A DNA stretch of 64,000 nt. Origin: Lineus longissimus. Lineage: Eukaryota; Nemertea; Pilidiophora; Heteronemertea; Lineidae. The notes beneath the pieces are model-generated. The model did no database searches and was not told the DNA's origin. It saw nothing but the letters and a program-made list of their open reading frames with translations. The position numbers and the translations under genes were made by a program. Each line of letters begins with the position of its first letter. Positions within the stretch are counted from its first letter, which is position 1. The DNA lies in NCBI RefSeq assembly GCF_910592395.1, contig NC_088310.1:22451501-22515500 (forward strand). The letters run 5' to 3'. Shown piece by piece: positions 25,165 to 37,206 of the stretch.

Positions 25165-26767
25165 ATGGTAAGTTATTTCAGCACAACGGGAATGAAAATT
25201 GATTTGATGTTCCCCTTTTATTCTGCAACGGAATACCTGGTTTGAAAAGTTCTGCATGTACATTTACATGTACTTGCCAGCCATATCGAGTTCCCTTGGT
25301 TGGTGTTTTTTTGTGATGAATCAAAAACGCTAATATCAACAACGATAGCCTTCGCACATAACCACAAGACTGGAAGTTCCAAGGGCCCGGAGCAAATATG
25401 GAGAGCGTTGCTTCTCTTTCTCCGCTGCTGTTCTGTGGAATGCGCTCCCTTTTGAGGTCAGGCAAGCAAGGAGCCTTGCATCATTTCAGACGATGCTAAA
25501 GACTCATCTTTTTCGACAATGTTATTAATATTGTAAAAGCGCCTTTGAACGGATAATAACCTGAAAAGGGCGCTTAAATTTAAATATGGTATATACATAC
25601 ATACATACATACCACAAGGCAGCCATATCAATCCTCACCCAAGACACCCTCGCCCTCACCTGAACGAGAGCCTTTAGGTTTTCGTCTTGCAACACCGATA
25701 TGCACCTCTAGTGGCTTTTCAGGGAAATGAGAAAACTGTTGAGTTTTTTTTTAATTTCTGAAAAGTCACTAGGGGTATATATATATCATTAGTTGGGTTG
25801 AAAACCTACCGAGGTTTTATAAAAAAAGCTAAAAACCTTACATGTAATTTTAAGAGTGTAAATTATGCCACTATTCCAGGCGTTGACGGGCGAAGAAATA
25901 GCCAATTTAAAGGATATTTTCAAAGAATACGACTTAGATGGCAACGGATGGATAACAGCATCGGAACTGCCTAAACTATTGCAAGCTCTTGGTCAGAATC
26001 CTTGTGCCGCTGAACGCATGAGGATAATGAAGAAGTTCGATGAAAATCGTAAGGAAATTTCATTCTCACCGATTTACATACATACCTTTTAGCCGTTTTT
26101 TGCCTATTATTGGCCTATCATCTTCGTGATGTACAACTGAGTTTTTTGGATTGCCTTTGGGATGGTGTAGGCTGTCACCGTGATTTGTACCGGTATAGCG
26201 GGACTTTGTATTGTATTGCAGGGGACGGTCATCTGGATTTTGGAGAATTCGTCCTGTTTTGGTCAACTTACGAAGGAAAGAAGAAACCCGAAGAAGTGGA
26301 CGAAGAACTCAAAGCCGCTTTTAATTTTTTTGACAAGGACAACAATGGGACTATTGACAAATTCGAGCTATCGAAGGTGCTGACATCTGTCGGCCGGCCG
26401 GAAGACAGAATGAAGCCGGCGGAAGTTGATGAACTGTTCAGAGAAGCTGACACAGATGGAAATGGAAAAATTGAATACAATGGTTGGTTCAATCTTCCAC
26501 TAAAAATATTCGATTTGTCCTCCACTGTGTTACTTGACAAGCCATTATTTCTATGTCTGTATACATGATATAAGTTATACTAAGAGGAAATTGAAGTATT
26601 AGTAATAAATGCATGGATTCAAATTGCCTCTAGCGGTGTGCACGTTTGAAAAGAATCCCTATGAATATAGAAGGCTTAAATCCGTACTTCCTACCTATAG
26701 CTTTCCTTTTTTTCCAGAGTTTTTGTATATCTTGTCCGGTAAGCACCTGACGGTATACAAACCATAA
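25165..26767 (+). CDS. Calmodulin/troponin-C-like protein, four canonical EF-hands
   Basis: Exons 25165-25167 (the ATG alone, followed by GTAAGT), 25880-26048, 26222-26482 and 26718-26767 join in phase to give 160 residues starting MALTGEEIANLKDIF. An intron directly after the ATG is a known feature of animal calmodulin genes and supports this start over the in-frame ATG at 25865, which lies in intron sequence before the acceptor. All four 12-residue loops keep acidic positions 1, 3, 5 (or Asn) and Glu at 12: DLDGNGWITASE (19-30), DENRDGHLDFGE (55-66), DKDNNGTIDKFE (95-106), DTDGNGKIEYNE (134-145). It should bind calcium at all four sites. The sequence is too divergent to be calmodulin itself. 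The last donor is the weak GTTGGT. A LINE remnant lies in the first intron. Confidence 0.88.
25395..25613 (+). mobile_element. Decayed non-LTR retrotransposon 3' end (CR1/L2-like)
   Basis: In the first intron of the calmodulin-like gene, the frame reads KYGERCFSFSAAVLWNALP, then SFQTMLKTHLFRQCY and a stop. This is the usual C-terminal end of a CR1/L2/RTE-type reverse transcriptase polyprotein. It is followed by AAAGCGCCTTTGAACG and GGGCGCTTAAATTTA, typical of such 3' tails, and ends in a TACA microsatellite (25594-25612). Only the end of the element is present, consistent with 5'-truncated insertion. Confidence 0.75.
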
Positions 26768-27944
26768 ATGTTGGCGTCGATGAAGCCGGTCATACAACAC
26801 ATGAGCCAACCTACGTGAGAGTGGCCTAACCACGAAGAAAAATGGAAAACAGCGAAATCCCGTTATGTTACACCAGTTTCGCTTCCTCATTCCTCAAGTC
26901 TGTCGGTTATTCTGTATCATCTCTGTCAGAGCTCCCGATTTAACAAATACACGTGAAGCTATAAACTGGGCTGTGGAGGGATTCAAAGATTCATTTAGTT
27001 TTTCTCAGGAGTTAATTTATATTTTTAGAATAAAAACGTTCACGATAATGATTATTTCATTCCAATTCATGTACCGGGTAATATGTTGTTGCTTTCATTT
27101 TTATGAATTTGCATTAACGGAGCCTCCGAATATGGTACATGCGTTGCGTACTAGCGTATGATAAAGGAATCACGCCATAACCGTGTGTAGCAGAGAAAAG
27201 CGACTTACTAGAAACCTCGCATTAATACCTTTTTTGAATATTGATGAAAATGTCATGATGAAAATTTAATTGCGTTGCAGTGTATAAACGGACTTGGACA
27301 AACACGGTGGATCTGAACTGAATGTGTTTGCCGACCGAAGATAATCGAAGCAGGCAGTCTGAGGTTTTTATTGATTGCATGATGTTGTCCCATTGAAATA
27401 TCACGAATATATTAAAGATGCAACTACACTTTAGGCTGGCATGGTCCCGGCAGGTTTGTACTACTAGTATGCATTTGGCATCAACGTACATGAATGTATC
27501 AGGCAGTGGTCACTTTTTTCAGCTATTGATGGACGCACACGCTCTGACGTTTTCGTGTTCAACTTGGGTGTGAGATATATTTCCTTGCGACGTTTGTAGG
27601 GCAAGTGGTAAATCTTCCTATTTTTTATCACTGTTAAGCACTGTAAGTGCTGTTTTCACTGTTCTCTACATGAAAGGTCGAAAACATAATTTCAGTTACA
27701 GCCTGGGTTTCCAGGTGCTTCAATACCGTTTGTGCTGAGTAAACATGAGGGCAAACTTACTTTAACCTGCAAAGTGCAACTTGGCTTCCGCGATGAAAAG
27801 ATTGCGTGAAGTTGACGAGATGGCTGTACCGAATCGATGATACGATGGACATATCATATTAGATGAGTGGCGGACAGGAGGAACAATTTCTGGACTTGGT
27901 GTGGTAGTGTGGAATTCTTGGACATTACCTTGACAACCTCTAAA
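26768..27944. other. Spacer between the two calmodulin-like genes
   Basis: About 1.2 kb without exons. A possible poly(A) signal AATAAA for the first gene is at 27029-27034. The remainder should carry the promoter of the second gene, but no TATA element was recognised. Confidence 0.5.
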
Positions 27945-30191
27945 ATGGTAAGTCTGCTTGGTTTTAGGTACCAGTAGTAATTAACTGTAACAGATGGCTT
28001 GAAAATTTATCTATACTATTGAGAACAGTTCATGTGTGTTATTCTCTCATACATGTATTTGTAAGGCTTTGACAAAACCAAGATTGAGATATTTCATTGG
28101 TAAATCACAAGCGTATTCTTTATCGTTTCTAGTTTAGAAGCACTGGTGTAACTTACTCCTCTAGCCGTCTCACATTTGCTCTGAGATAACACTTTCAAGA
28201 AACTACTTGGTATCGATTTAAAATGGTTAAATTGTAGGCCAAAATTGATTTCAGTCGGGTCATGAATAATCAAAAGTTTTTTTTTACAAGTTAACGGCTG
28301 TCGCGTTTGTTCCAGTGTCAATGCCGCCATTTGGAGATTGGGGGCAAAACGTCTGGGTTACAGATGCCTGTTGAGTTTTAAAGGACGTAGTGTACGTGTC
28401 AATTGATGAATTCCTCTGTAATGTTGGTAGATTTCCATCCAAGACAAAAACTATGCCGATTGCCTTGCTATTGTTCATGTCCAGAATATGGAATCAAGGT
28501 CGAAAAGTTTTCTTGGACTTTTGCGCAGATGCACACCTCGTTTTACAATTTTTAAGGAAGTCAACAACGCAAATGCATGACCAATAGACATCACATATAT
28601 GTTCTCGCTGTTTCTTCTTCAGCCGGAGCTTGACGATTTATCAGAGATTGAAATTGCAGGTACTGGTATGGCTTTTTTAAAGTGATGATTATATACTGTA
28701 ATTAGCATTTCAGGCGATAGTAATTTTCTGCCCCGCAAAATCCTTATTCAGATCCTTTTTTGAGAGCTGTGAAAATGCTAGGCCGCCACGAAGTATTGTT
28801 AAGTACGTGTTACCATATTTCGACAAAATGAAAGAATTTTCATACACCAGATAACATGCTTGTGAGGAATAGTGTTCATATTTGATGATATTTCCCTGAC
28901 TATTCCTTTCAGTTTGTGATGAATATTTTAGGCGGTTCGACACAGATCACGATGGCCTACTAGATGTAAAAGTGCTCCCCGATCTCATACGATCCCTTGG
29001 ACAGAATCCGTCTGAAGAAGAAATAAGGATAGTTGTAGAAGAAGCGACATTTGAACGTAGGTTGACCTTGACGAATTGAAAGTTCTCGTGTGACGACTTT
29101 CGTTTCACCTTAACTGTTGACCATTTTTTTACTTAACTCTATATATGAACTTCCCGTACAAAAGCTTCGCCTCTTATCAATAACAAAACAATATCCTGAT
29201 CGACTCACACCCACATATCACCAAACTTTTTAAGCTTCTTGATTCAGGGTAACCGCTAATTTGCCGAGGTTAATTTTCCGCGTATCTCATGTAGACCTGA
29301 GTGAAGACCCCTTGGATGAACCGCGGAGATAATATTTTGACTAATCATTAACTTCATGGATGAACCTTATTAGTTGAAATAGCTCGTCGTCAAACTTTAG
29401 GCAAGTCAGCATGGACAGTTATTTATTTCTTCCTCAGGCGAAGGAGTTGTTGATTTTGGCGAATTTCTCTACCTCTGGGCCGAGTATAGAAAGAGTAAGG
29501 AGGAACAGCAGGAAGAATTGCTTGATGCATTTAGGATGTTTGACAAGGAAAAGAAAGGCTTCGTACCCACGAATACGATGAAGAATATTCTGACTTCCAT
29601 CGGTGAACCTATGGAAGCGGAAGAAGTCGAAGAGATATTTGAGGAGGTTGGAAATACTGTAGAGGGCAAAATCTCTTATAGAGGTACCTTACTGTCGTCC
29701 ATTAATTATTCATTTTTAATTCGCATGTACGTTTTTATCTAGGGCGCATTTCATTCCACTCCAACACGGACCGGATGATAAATATGGCCACTCTTTGTTG
29801 GGCAAATACCCAAGGTGAAGGCCATGCCACGTGTCGCCTATGCTACATTTCTTTCCGATTTATTTTGAAACCTAATTTCTTAGCTTTTCTATAGCATGTA
29901 CTGTACATGTACCGCACAATTGTCAGATCTGCGACGACGGGATGAGATAAAACGCACTACAGTTTCAAAACGACCGCAATGTTACAGGGCATGACCGGGA
30001 CTGTATGCTTGCAAGCGGGGTTGTCTTTGGAGAGAAGGTATAAAGACCTATAAAGAATCAGAAATATTGAAATATCCGACATGCTTAGTGTTTCATGTCA
30101 CGCATAAAACTGCATTGATTTTCAATTACTTGCAGATATTATTGAGCGGGTGACGGACCGCACTGTTGGGATGGAAACATGGACGATATAG
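27945..30191 (+). CDS. Calmodulin-like paralogue with degenerate EF-hand loops
   Basis: Exons 27945-27947 (ATG alone, then GTAAGT), 28623-28659, 28913-29056, 29438-29683 and 30136-30191 join in phase to give 161 residues beginning MPELDDLSEIEIAVCDEYF. The helix-loop-helix spacing matches the gene upstream, and shared phase-1 introns fall at the equivalent points before loop 2 residue 5 and in loop 4; an extra intron lies in helix 1. Loop 1 is DTDHDGLLDVKV, with Val instead of Glu at position 12. Loop 2 starts with Thr (TFEREGVVDFGE). Loop 3 is DKEKKGFVPTNT and loop 4 has lost most ligands (GNTVEGKISYRD). Calcium binding is thus expected to be weak or limited to loop 1. The open frame with intact splice sites argues against a pseudogene. 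A scaffold or light-chain-like role, as in essential myosin light chains, is an inference. Confidence 0.85.
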
Positions 30192-31313
30192 AACACATCC
30201 ATTAGATGAGGAGGGGTTGGGGTCAATCGTTCCAGTTAATAAGAGTTCGATGTCATCGGATTGATTGAATGATGTGAGGTGGGACATCTGCTGAAAGAAA
30301 GAATGTTGATAGATGCAGCTTGTTCTAAATGACCCGGATAAAGTGACCGTTATTCAGATTGGTTGCCTGGCTACGTCAATCAATATGGCGGCTAGGAAAT
30401 TATCTTTGGAAATGTCAAACCTTATACCGTACAGTTAGAAAGTCCGTAACTTCAATCGACATGCTCGAAGTTTAGATTCAGTTAGAATGAATGTTATTAC
30501 TAAATTCAACTGCATTGTACAAAGTATCGGTGTAATAGTCATAGATGACAATCATATTTGTTATTCTGTTGGAGAAACTGCAACTTTACTGATATGATTT
30601 ACACTTTTTTCAACCGCTGCTCGATGATGGAGCTGTTATGCGCTATAGTTCAGTTATGAATATGCACAGAGCTCCACATGACGGGTCTTGTCGGGACTCG
30701 CCAGCTAAAACCCACCACATTTTTTGAGAAGCAATTATTTGCTTAAATAAGCGCCAACCGAACTTGACCTTACATTCCTTTGGCTATGGGTGTCACGCTT
30801 GAAGTGCACTTTAAAATGCCAGACTATGACAATTAGCTACACCCCTTAGAATTGTCCCGAACTAGATATTGTTGTGGCACTTGGCCTTTTTCTGACCTTG
30901 TATCGACCTGTCAACCTTGTCTGTCATGTCTGTTATGATATTAAAATTGTTCAACGTATGCAGCTTTCTCCCGGCAGTCAGCCTTGTCGGATCAGCCAAT
31001 CAAACTGATCGAATCTGGTTTCCTCAAGGGTGATATCATCGTTAAGTGTTACTCCATGGAGCGTATATGTAATCTTACACATGAAAGTTGTTGTAATAGC
31101 GATCATGGCTAATATACTTGGATAATTAGTACATATTCATGTACATAGAATACTTCGCTGATACTATGTGTAGTTTAAAACGCGCCATTGCGCTAATGCG
31201 TTTGGCTGGCGTGAAAGCGGATTATTAGTAGGTCCTGGGTAGTAGGTGTAGGAGTCGGCCTCGACTTGGCGTTCACGACGAAGCAGGTGAACGAACCCAA
31301 TTGAATCGGCACC
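30192..31313. other. Intergenic, no gene seen
   Basis: About 1.1 kb between the calmodulin-like gene and the esterase-like gene, without exons. The last 100 bases before 31314 are GC-richer and lack a TATA box. Confidence 0.5.
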
Positions 31314-34300
31314 ATGGCAGGATGGGTGAGGCCTCTTGTTCTACTTATTTTCATTTTTCTGGATACTAACGGCAGTCAGCTCGTCGATACAAGTATTGGG
31401 AGTATCCAAGGGACTTCAGAGACACTGGATATAAAAACCACTGAAAATGTAGCGGCGAGGACAGCTTATCTGAACATCTATCGTGGGATACCATACGGTA
31501 AAGTAACCAAACGGTTCACTGAGCCAGAACCGGCAGATGCCTTCACTACAACATTCCAAGCAAACGACTTCGGCAATATCTGTTGGAATGATGTCGATGT
31601 ACTTTCGACACAGCGCATTCCTGTTACATTGGATCTTAAGGCAGCTAATCTAACACAAAGTGAGGATTGTTTATTCTTGAATGTTTACGTGCCTCAAAAC
31701 ACGACCGGAGCCTCCTCAACCCCCAAACGAACAGTGGTTGTTTACATCCACGGTGGATACTTCTCATACGGTGCTGGCTCAGATTTCGATGGGAGATATT
31801 TGGCGGCCTCTCAAGATGTTATCACTGTGACGTTCAACTACAGGCTCGGAGCCCTTGGATTCCTCAGCACAGGGACTTCAGCATCAAGAGGAAATTATGG
31901 TTTACTGGATCAACGTCTCGCGTTGTTATGGGTGCGGAATAACATCGAATATTTCGGTGGTGACAGGGACAGCATCACCTTAATCGGTCACGGGGCAGGG
32001 GCCACCTCGGCAGCCTTCCATACACTCTCCCCTCTCAGTAAAGGCCTTTTCAAAAGGGCTATACTGGCAAGTGGATCCGCCATATCTTCCGTACCTTCCT
32101 TCAAAATGGCCGACAATGACAATGGTATATTACAATTCAAAGATTTTGCGCGGGACTTGGATTGCGTTGGTGACGACATCTTTTATCTGGATTTAGAGAA
32201 AATGGTTGAATGCGTCCGAAATTTGCCAGTGAGCTCACCTCCTGGTAGTACAGGTGTCATGTCTTTGATGAGTAAAAATACACCCTGCTGGTATTGTATA
32301 TTGGATGGATGGCCAAGATTTAGGCCTGTAGTTGATGGATACTTTCTTCCGGCAAACCCTTCACTCTTGCTTTCGAAGAGAAATAATACCTATGCCTACC
32401 TGAGCACGGTCCCGTTCCCAGAAACAGACGTCATGTTCGGACTCAGCAGCAACGAAGGAGGAAGGTTTATGATTGATGTAAAGCTTTATGCTAGTTTTGT
32501 GTTCGGAGGCACTTCTCCTGAGTATGGAATCTATCAGAATAAAATAGATTCGTTTCTGAGTTTAGCATTTCCCTACACGCGGTACAAAAAGGATGTCAAT
32601 GATAAAATCAAAAAGGCAGTCAAGAATGAGTACTTTACCGATGGCAACACACCCATTCAAAACAGGGACGCAGCGTTTGACGTGGTATCTGATATGTCGT
32701 TCACTTCCGGAATTGTAGCGAATGCTCGTATCCACGCTGAGGTTACCACAACAGCTAAGACATACATGTACATGTTTGATGGGAAATCCAGTTTGACTGA
32801 GGTACGTGTACATGTCTAGTTTAGAAAGGAGACGCTAGAGCTCTTGTATTCGGTCTCTGAAGGATTTTTGAATACCCAGAGAAGGAGGTTTCTGGAGTCG
32901 CTATGTCAAATCAGTGCACTTCATCAGAACACTGCCTGAACTGAAAAACACCAGTCAGTCAGTATTGCTTTAAGCATGAGTAGCTTTTTTCGGATGGAAG
33001 GCGCCTTATCTAAAGTGTTTCCATTTCGTTGTTGGTGCTACTTACATGCAGTTGAACGCGGGAATGGGACAAGATCCACAACAATACATGTATAAAATAC
33101 CCACATGGTAGGCCTAACCAATGCTCTTTCACGCTGTCATGCAACTCAAGCCGGTCAGCTGTGACACCGGTGTAATGTTTTTGAGTGTTTCTGTTTTTGA
33201 GTGTTTCCTCTCATTGTTTGGGAACGCTCAAAAATAGATTGACGAGTTTTTATGTGTATCCCCCCTATTGAAAAGTCATGGTCTCTCTAGCTGCCTATTG
33301 TTTGGAAACACTGAAACATGGGGAACAACCACAGATGTTACACCGGCTGCCCAGGGCAGTGTAACATTACTATTTGCAAGTATAGATTAATACCAATCCA
33401 TATTTGCTATTTGTGATCAAAGGTCAGCCAAATGCCTTTGGCTATGTCTATCTGACGCTTATCATATACTCACCAGAAAAAGAAACTGTGCATAATGTAA
33501 GTTTGCATATTCGATCGGTCAAAACCTTCGATGTAAAGTTTTGTTGATTGTTCAATATCATCTGCAATAATGCTTTAATGACAACAATACTTTAACCCTT
33601 TATTTTACTCTGTGGCATCGAAGTTCATTAATCGAATGTGGAAGTCAGAGTTTCTTTATCTGGCTAGTATAGTATTCTTTTCCTTATCATGATGTTAATA
33701 CCAGAGCTGAAGTTTGATGTATTGGACTTTCAGGATTACTCCTGGAATGAAAGAGGCGCCAATTATGGAGACGACCTTCCTTTTATCTTGGGAACGGCCT
33801 TGGTCAGCTCCGAGAACAACACCTATCCGACCTCTGGTCGACCGATAAGACAGGTTCATCGGGACCTGTCTATTGCGATGATGGAGCATTTAGGAAATTT
33901 CGCCAAAACTGGGTGAGTAAAATTTCATGATGAAACTCGGGGTATCCGCTGAAGAAATCGACCATGAATGCACTTCTTTCGGTATGCTGTGCACATTATG
34001 GCATGTCTTCGAAGCATGACCTTAAGGGTATAAGCCTAGCTTAAAGTATCATTATACATTTTATTACGTAAGAATATACGAGTTGATATATCAGCATGTT
34101 GATTTTGTCAACATTTCTTTTTAAGTGATCCATCTAGTACTTCAGCCTGGGATGGGTTCACGATGCAGAGCCAGAAATATCACAAAATCTCGACCGCAAC
34201 CAATTCTACTACAATGAGGACCACAACCGAAACAAATCTTCGTCAGTCGAATGTAGAATTCTGGCTAAATGATATAATAGAGTTAGCTGGGGATGGCGGA

Positions 34301-36756
34301 GTATTCGTGGAGGCATCCCTTCCTCCAAACCGGGCCACAATATACTTACAACCTGCATACTCTTTTGAGAATGTAATGGGATTAACCGAAACATTCCATA
34401 ATGGAAAAGTGCATGTATTTCGTGGTATTCCCTATGCAAAGCCACCAGTCCGATTTGAAGCACCCACAGTAACCAGAGCGTTAGATTTTAACTACAATAG
34501 TGCTGAGGAATTCAGCGCTGCTTGTCCACAAACAGTAACTGCTTCACTGACTGATTTAACATCCGACCCCAAGATCCATAACAGGACTGACGAAGACTGT
34601 CTCTACTTGAACATTTACGTACCACACAACACGAGCAAAATTGCAGCAAAAGCTGTCATGGTGTACATTCACGGAGGTGGTTTTGAAGCTGGTTCCGGTG
34701 CTTCCGTTGATGGACGCCCATTGGCTCTACATGGTGACGTCATAATTGTAACATTCAACTATCGCTTGGGATTGTTTGGCTTTCTGAGTACTGGGGACGA
34801 TGAAGCAAGGGGAAACTGGGGAATGTTAGATCAACACGCCGCTCTCCAATGGGTCAAAAACTTCGTTGATTTATTCGGAGGTGATAGCAGCAGAGTCACC
34901 ATATTCGGATCTGATACAGGCGGAGTAAGTGCAGCGCTACATGCCATGTCACCTCTTAGCAATGGACTATTTCAGCGGGTCATATCCCAGAGTGGAGCGG
35001 CTATTGACAGTGGTGCACCCTGGCGGATCAGCGTCGGCGCAAAACATGTTTTGGCACCCTTTACAGCTCTCAATCAGTGTTACGGCAATTCAACGATCAT
35101 ATTAAACTGTCTCCGTTCAACAGCAGCTGATACTTTGACAACACAAAGTAAAATTATACTAGCAGTGGGGTATAAACACCTTTTCGACTATGGTTCACTT
35201 TTGGCGCCTGTTATTGACAATCGTTTCATCCTTTCTCACCCAGGTGACGAGAGTTTGAAATTTAGTGAAGTTGAGTATATGGTTGGTTTCAACAGTAACG
35301 AAGGGACCGCCAAATTCGATATACTCCCAGGGCAATTCGAGTTACAACAATTCAAACATCCATATCCAATGCCGGAATACTATTACAACGACATGCTAGC
35401 GGGATTGACACTCCTCATGCCGAACCAAAAGCAAGTTATCCAAGCCCTTAAAGCAAAATATCCATTTGAACCAACTGATGGTATTGCAACAAGAGACAAT
35501 GTGATGAAGCTGTATGGAGACGGACTATTCGTCGCGCCTGCTTACAACGACGCGTTGAAACATTACACCGACATGCTTCAAACAGCAACAAACACAAGCA
35601 AAAGGAAGACTTTCATGTACGAGTTCGACCAGTCACCGAGCTTACTCGTCACAACGCCTTGGTCTGCTGGATACGGTGCAGGTCATGGAGATGAAATTCC
35701 CTACGTCTTCGGAATGCCGATCTACAGCAAGGACGTCATAAGCAAGAGAGGCAAGATCGTACGTGACGTAGATGAGCAAATGTCAAGAATCATGATGGCG
35801 TACTGGACTAACTTTGCAAAAACAGGGTACGTACTTTGTCAAGCGATATTCATCTCTTTGCTGACCGATACATTTGGCTGTATCTAACACAAATACCAAA
35901 GAATCACTTTACTGAAACACATTATTTTCAAATGTTTCCATTAAAGCAGGGAGATATTCTCTCGCCTGGGCCAGATACTGATACTGGTTTATAGCTTCTG
36001 TAGGCGCCCTTTCCCTCTTATCCACATGTATCAAACTCTTTGAAAAAACTATTTTTCAGGGATCCATCTGTTGGTGATCTGCCGATTCACACTGCGTGGT
36101 CGCCTTTCACAGAAAAGGACCGTGAAGTATTAGTAATAGGCTCCTCAGAGACCAACTCGACAGATGTCCATGTTGAAGTAAAAAAGAACATTCGTTGGGA
36201 TGACGCTTATTACTGGAATAAGTATGTGCCGTATGTGAAAGAGCAATATTGTACTGAACCAACCACGACGACTGAAGGAACGACTGTGCAGGCCACAACC
36301 CTGTCACTGAACACAACTGCAGAAGCGCCTACGACGGTGCCCAGAGTTGCCTTAACCACCTCCGATGCTTTCTCGACTCGAGGACCAACCCTGCCTAATA
36401 CAGCTGATCCAACAACAACCAACCCAGATCCACTGACTACTGCTGCTCCAGACAGACCGACTTCTACTCCAATATCAAAGCCAGGTCCCACAACCAAACC
36501 TCTTAAGTCAACACAGTCACCACCTGTTATGAATTCACCGCCCTCCTGCCCCCCTATTGGTGATCGGCAGCTAGGTAACCTGGCAATAGATGCGAAGACA
36601 GGGGAATCAATGATAATAGGACTGGCTGTAGCTTTATGTGTTTTGTTCATCACATCTATTGTCTTTATTGTACTTTACTGCAAGGCAAGGAACGAATTGA
36701 ACAATGCCCCGAAAGGTCACCCCGTTTATGATAACCCGACTTTTACTCAGTTCTGA
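31314..36756 (+). CDS. Membrane protein with two catalytically dead cholinesterase-like domains
   Basis: Exons 31314-32801, 33734-33912, 34126-35826 and 36060-36756 join in phase to give 1354 residues: signal peptide (MAGWVRPLVLLIFIFLDTNG), two full alpha/beta-hydrolase domains (about 22-560 and 620-1150), a Thr/Pro-rich stem, one transmembrane segment (about 1307-1330) and a short tail ending YDNPTFTQF. Both domains keep family landmarks (YRGIPYGK/FRGIPYAK, SEDCLFLNVYVP/DEDCLYLNIYVP, VYIHGG, VTFNYRLG). The nucleophile elbow is GHGAG in domain 1 (Gly227 for Ser) and GSDTG in domain 2 (Asp819 for Ser). The acidic residue is kept (Glu381, Glu948). The His is Tyr507 in domain 1 but kept in domain 2 (His1076). 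Hydrolysis is therefore not expected. Neuroligins, glutactin and neurotactin are known inactive, membrane-bound adhesion members; a cell-adhesion or receptor role is inferred. The tandem arrangement is unusual. Confidence 0.9.
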
Positions 36757-37023
36757 ATAGTAATTATTGGTGCGATGATGCGCCTATCAAATCGCAATCA
36801 CAATTGCATTTCATGTATACTGAAAAGTATTGCACACTGACGTTGCGACGTTTTTCGATGGTCGATGTCCATTGTCCATTACATACAAAAGGTTAAGGGC
36901 TAGCAAGGATATCCTTACTGCCAGTATCCTTTTTCTTGAACAGCCAGAAACTACGCGCTGAGGTATCAAATTGGTACTCTCTGAGAAATGAAGTGTTGGT
37001 AATCATTTTATAGTAGATATCAT

Positions 37024-37048
37024 ATCAGAGTCTTTCAAAGACTCTGAT
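37024..37048. repeat. 25-bp perfect palindrome
   Basis: ATCAGAGTCTTT and AAAGACTCTGAT flank a single C. It lies in the probable 3' UTR of the esterase-like gene, 270 bases past the stop. It could form an RNA hairpin; no function is shown. Confidence 0.6.
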
Positions 37049-37200
37049 CATATCAACGAAACAAATTGAAGAGGTAAGATTTTTAACACTTCAGGTTTTA
37101 GATTAAAATTAACGATAGGACTATAACAAATATTGGAATAACTTGGTATTTTTGTAACGCATTTTGTCGTTTATGATGCCCATCATATTGAAATCCGTTT

Positions 37201-37206
37201 AATAAA
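37201..37206 (+). terminator. Poly(A) signal for the esterase-like gene
   Basis: AATAAA 445 bases downstream of the stop codon; another AATAAA lies within 20 bases. Confidence 0.5.

Noticed and set aside
25865-25879. ATG at 25865 as the start of the calmodulin-like gene
   Set aside because: It precedes an acceptor (TATTCCAG), and the ATG plus GTAAGT at 25165 gives the calmodulin-typical MALTGEE start.
36210-36653. 147-codon minus-strand frame
   Set aside because: It mirrors the Thr/Pro-rich stem of the esterase-like protein; repetitive codons leave the antisense open.
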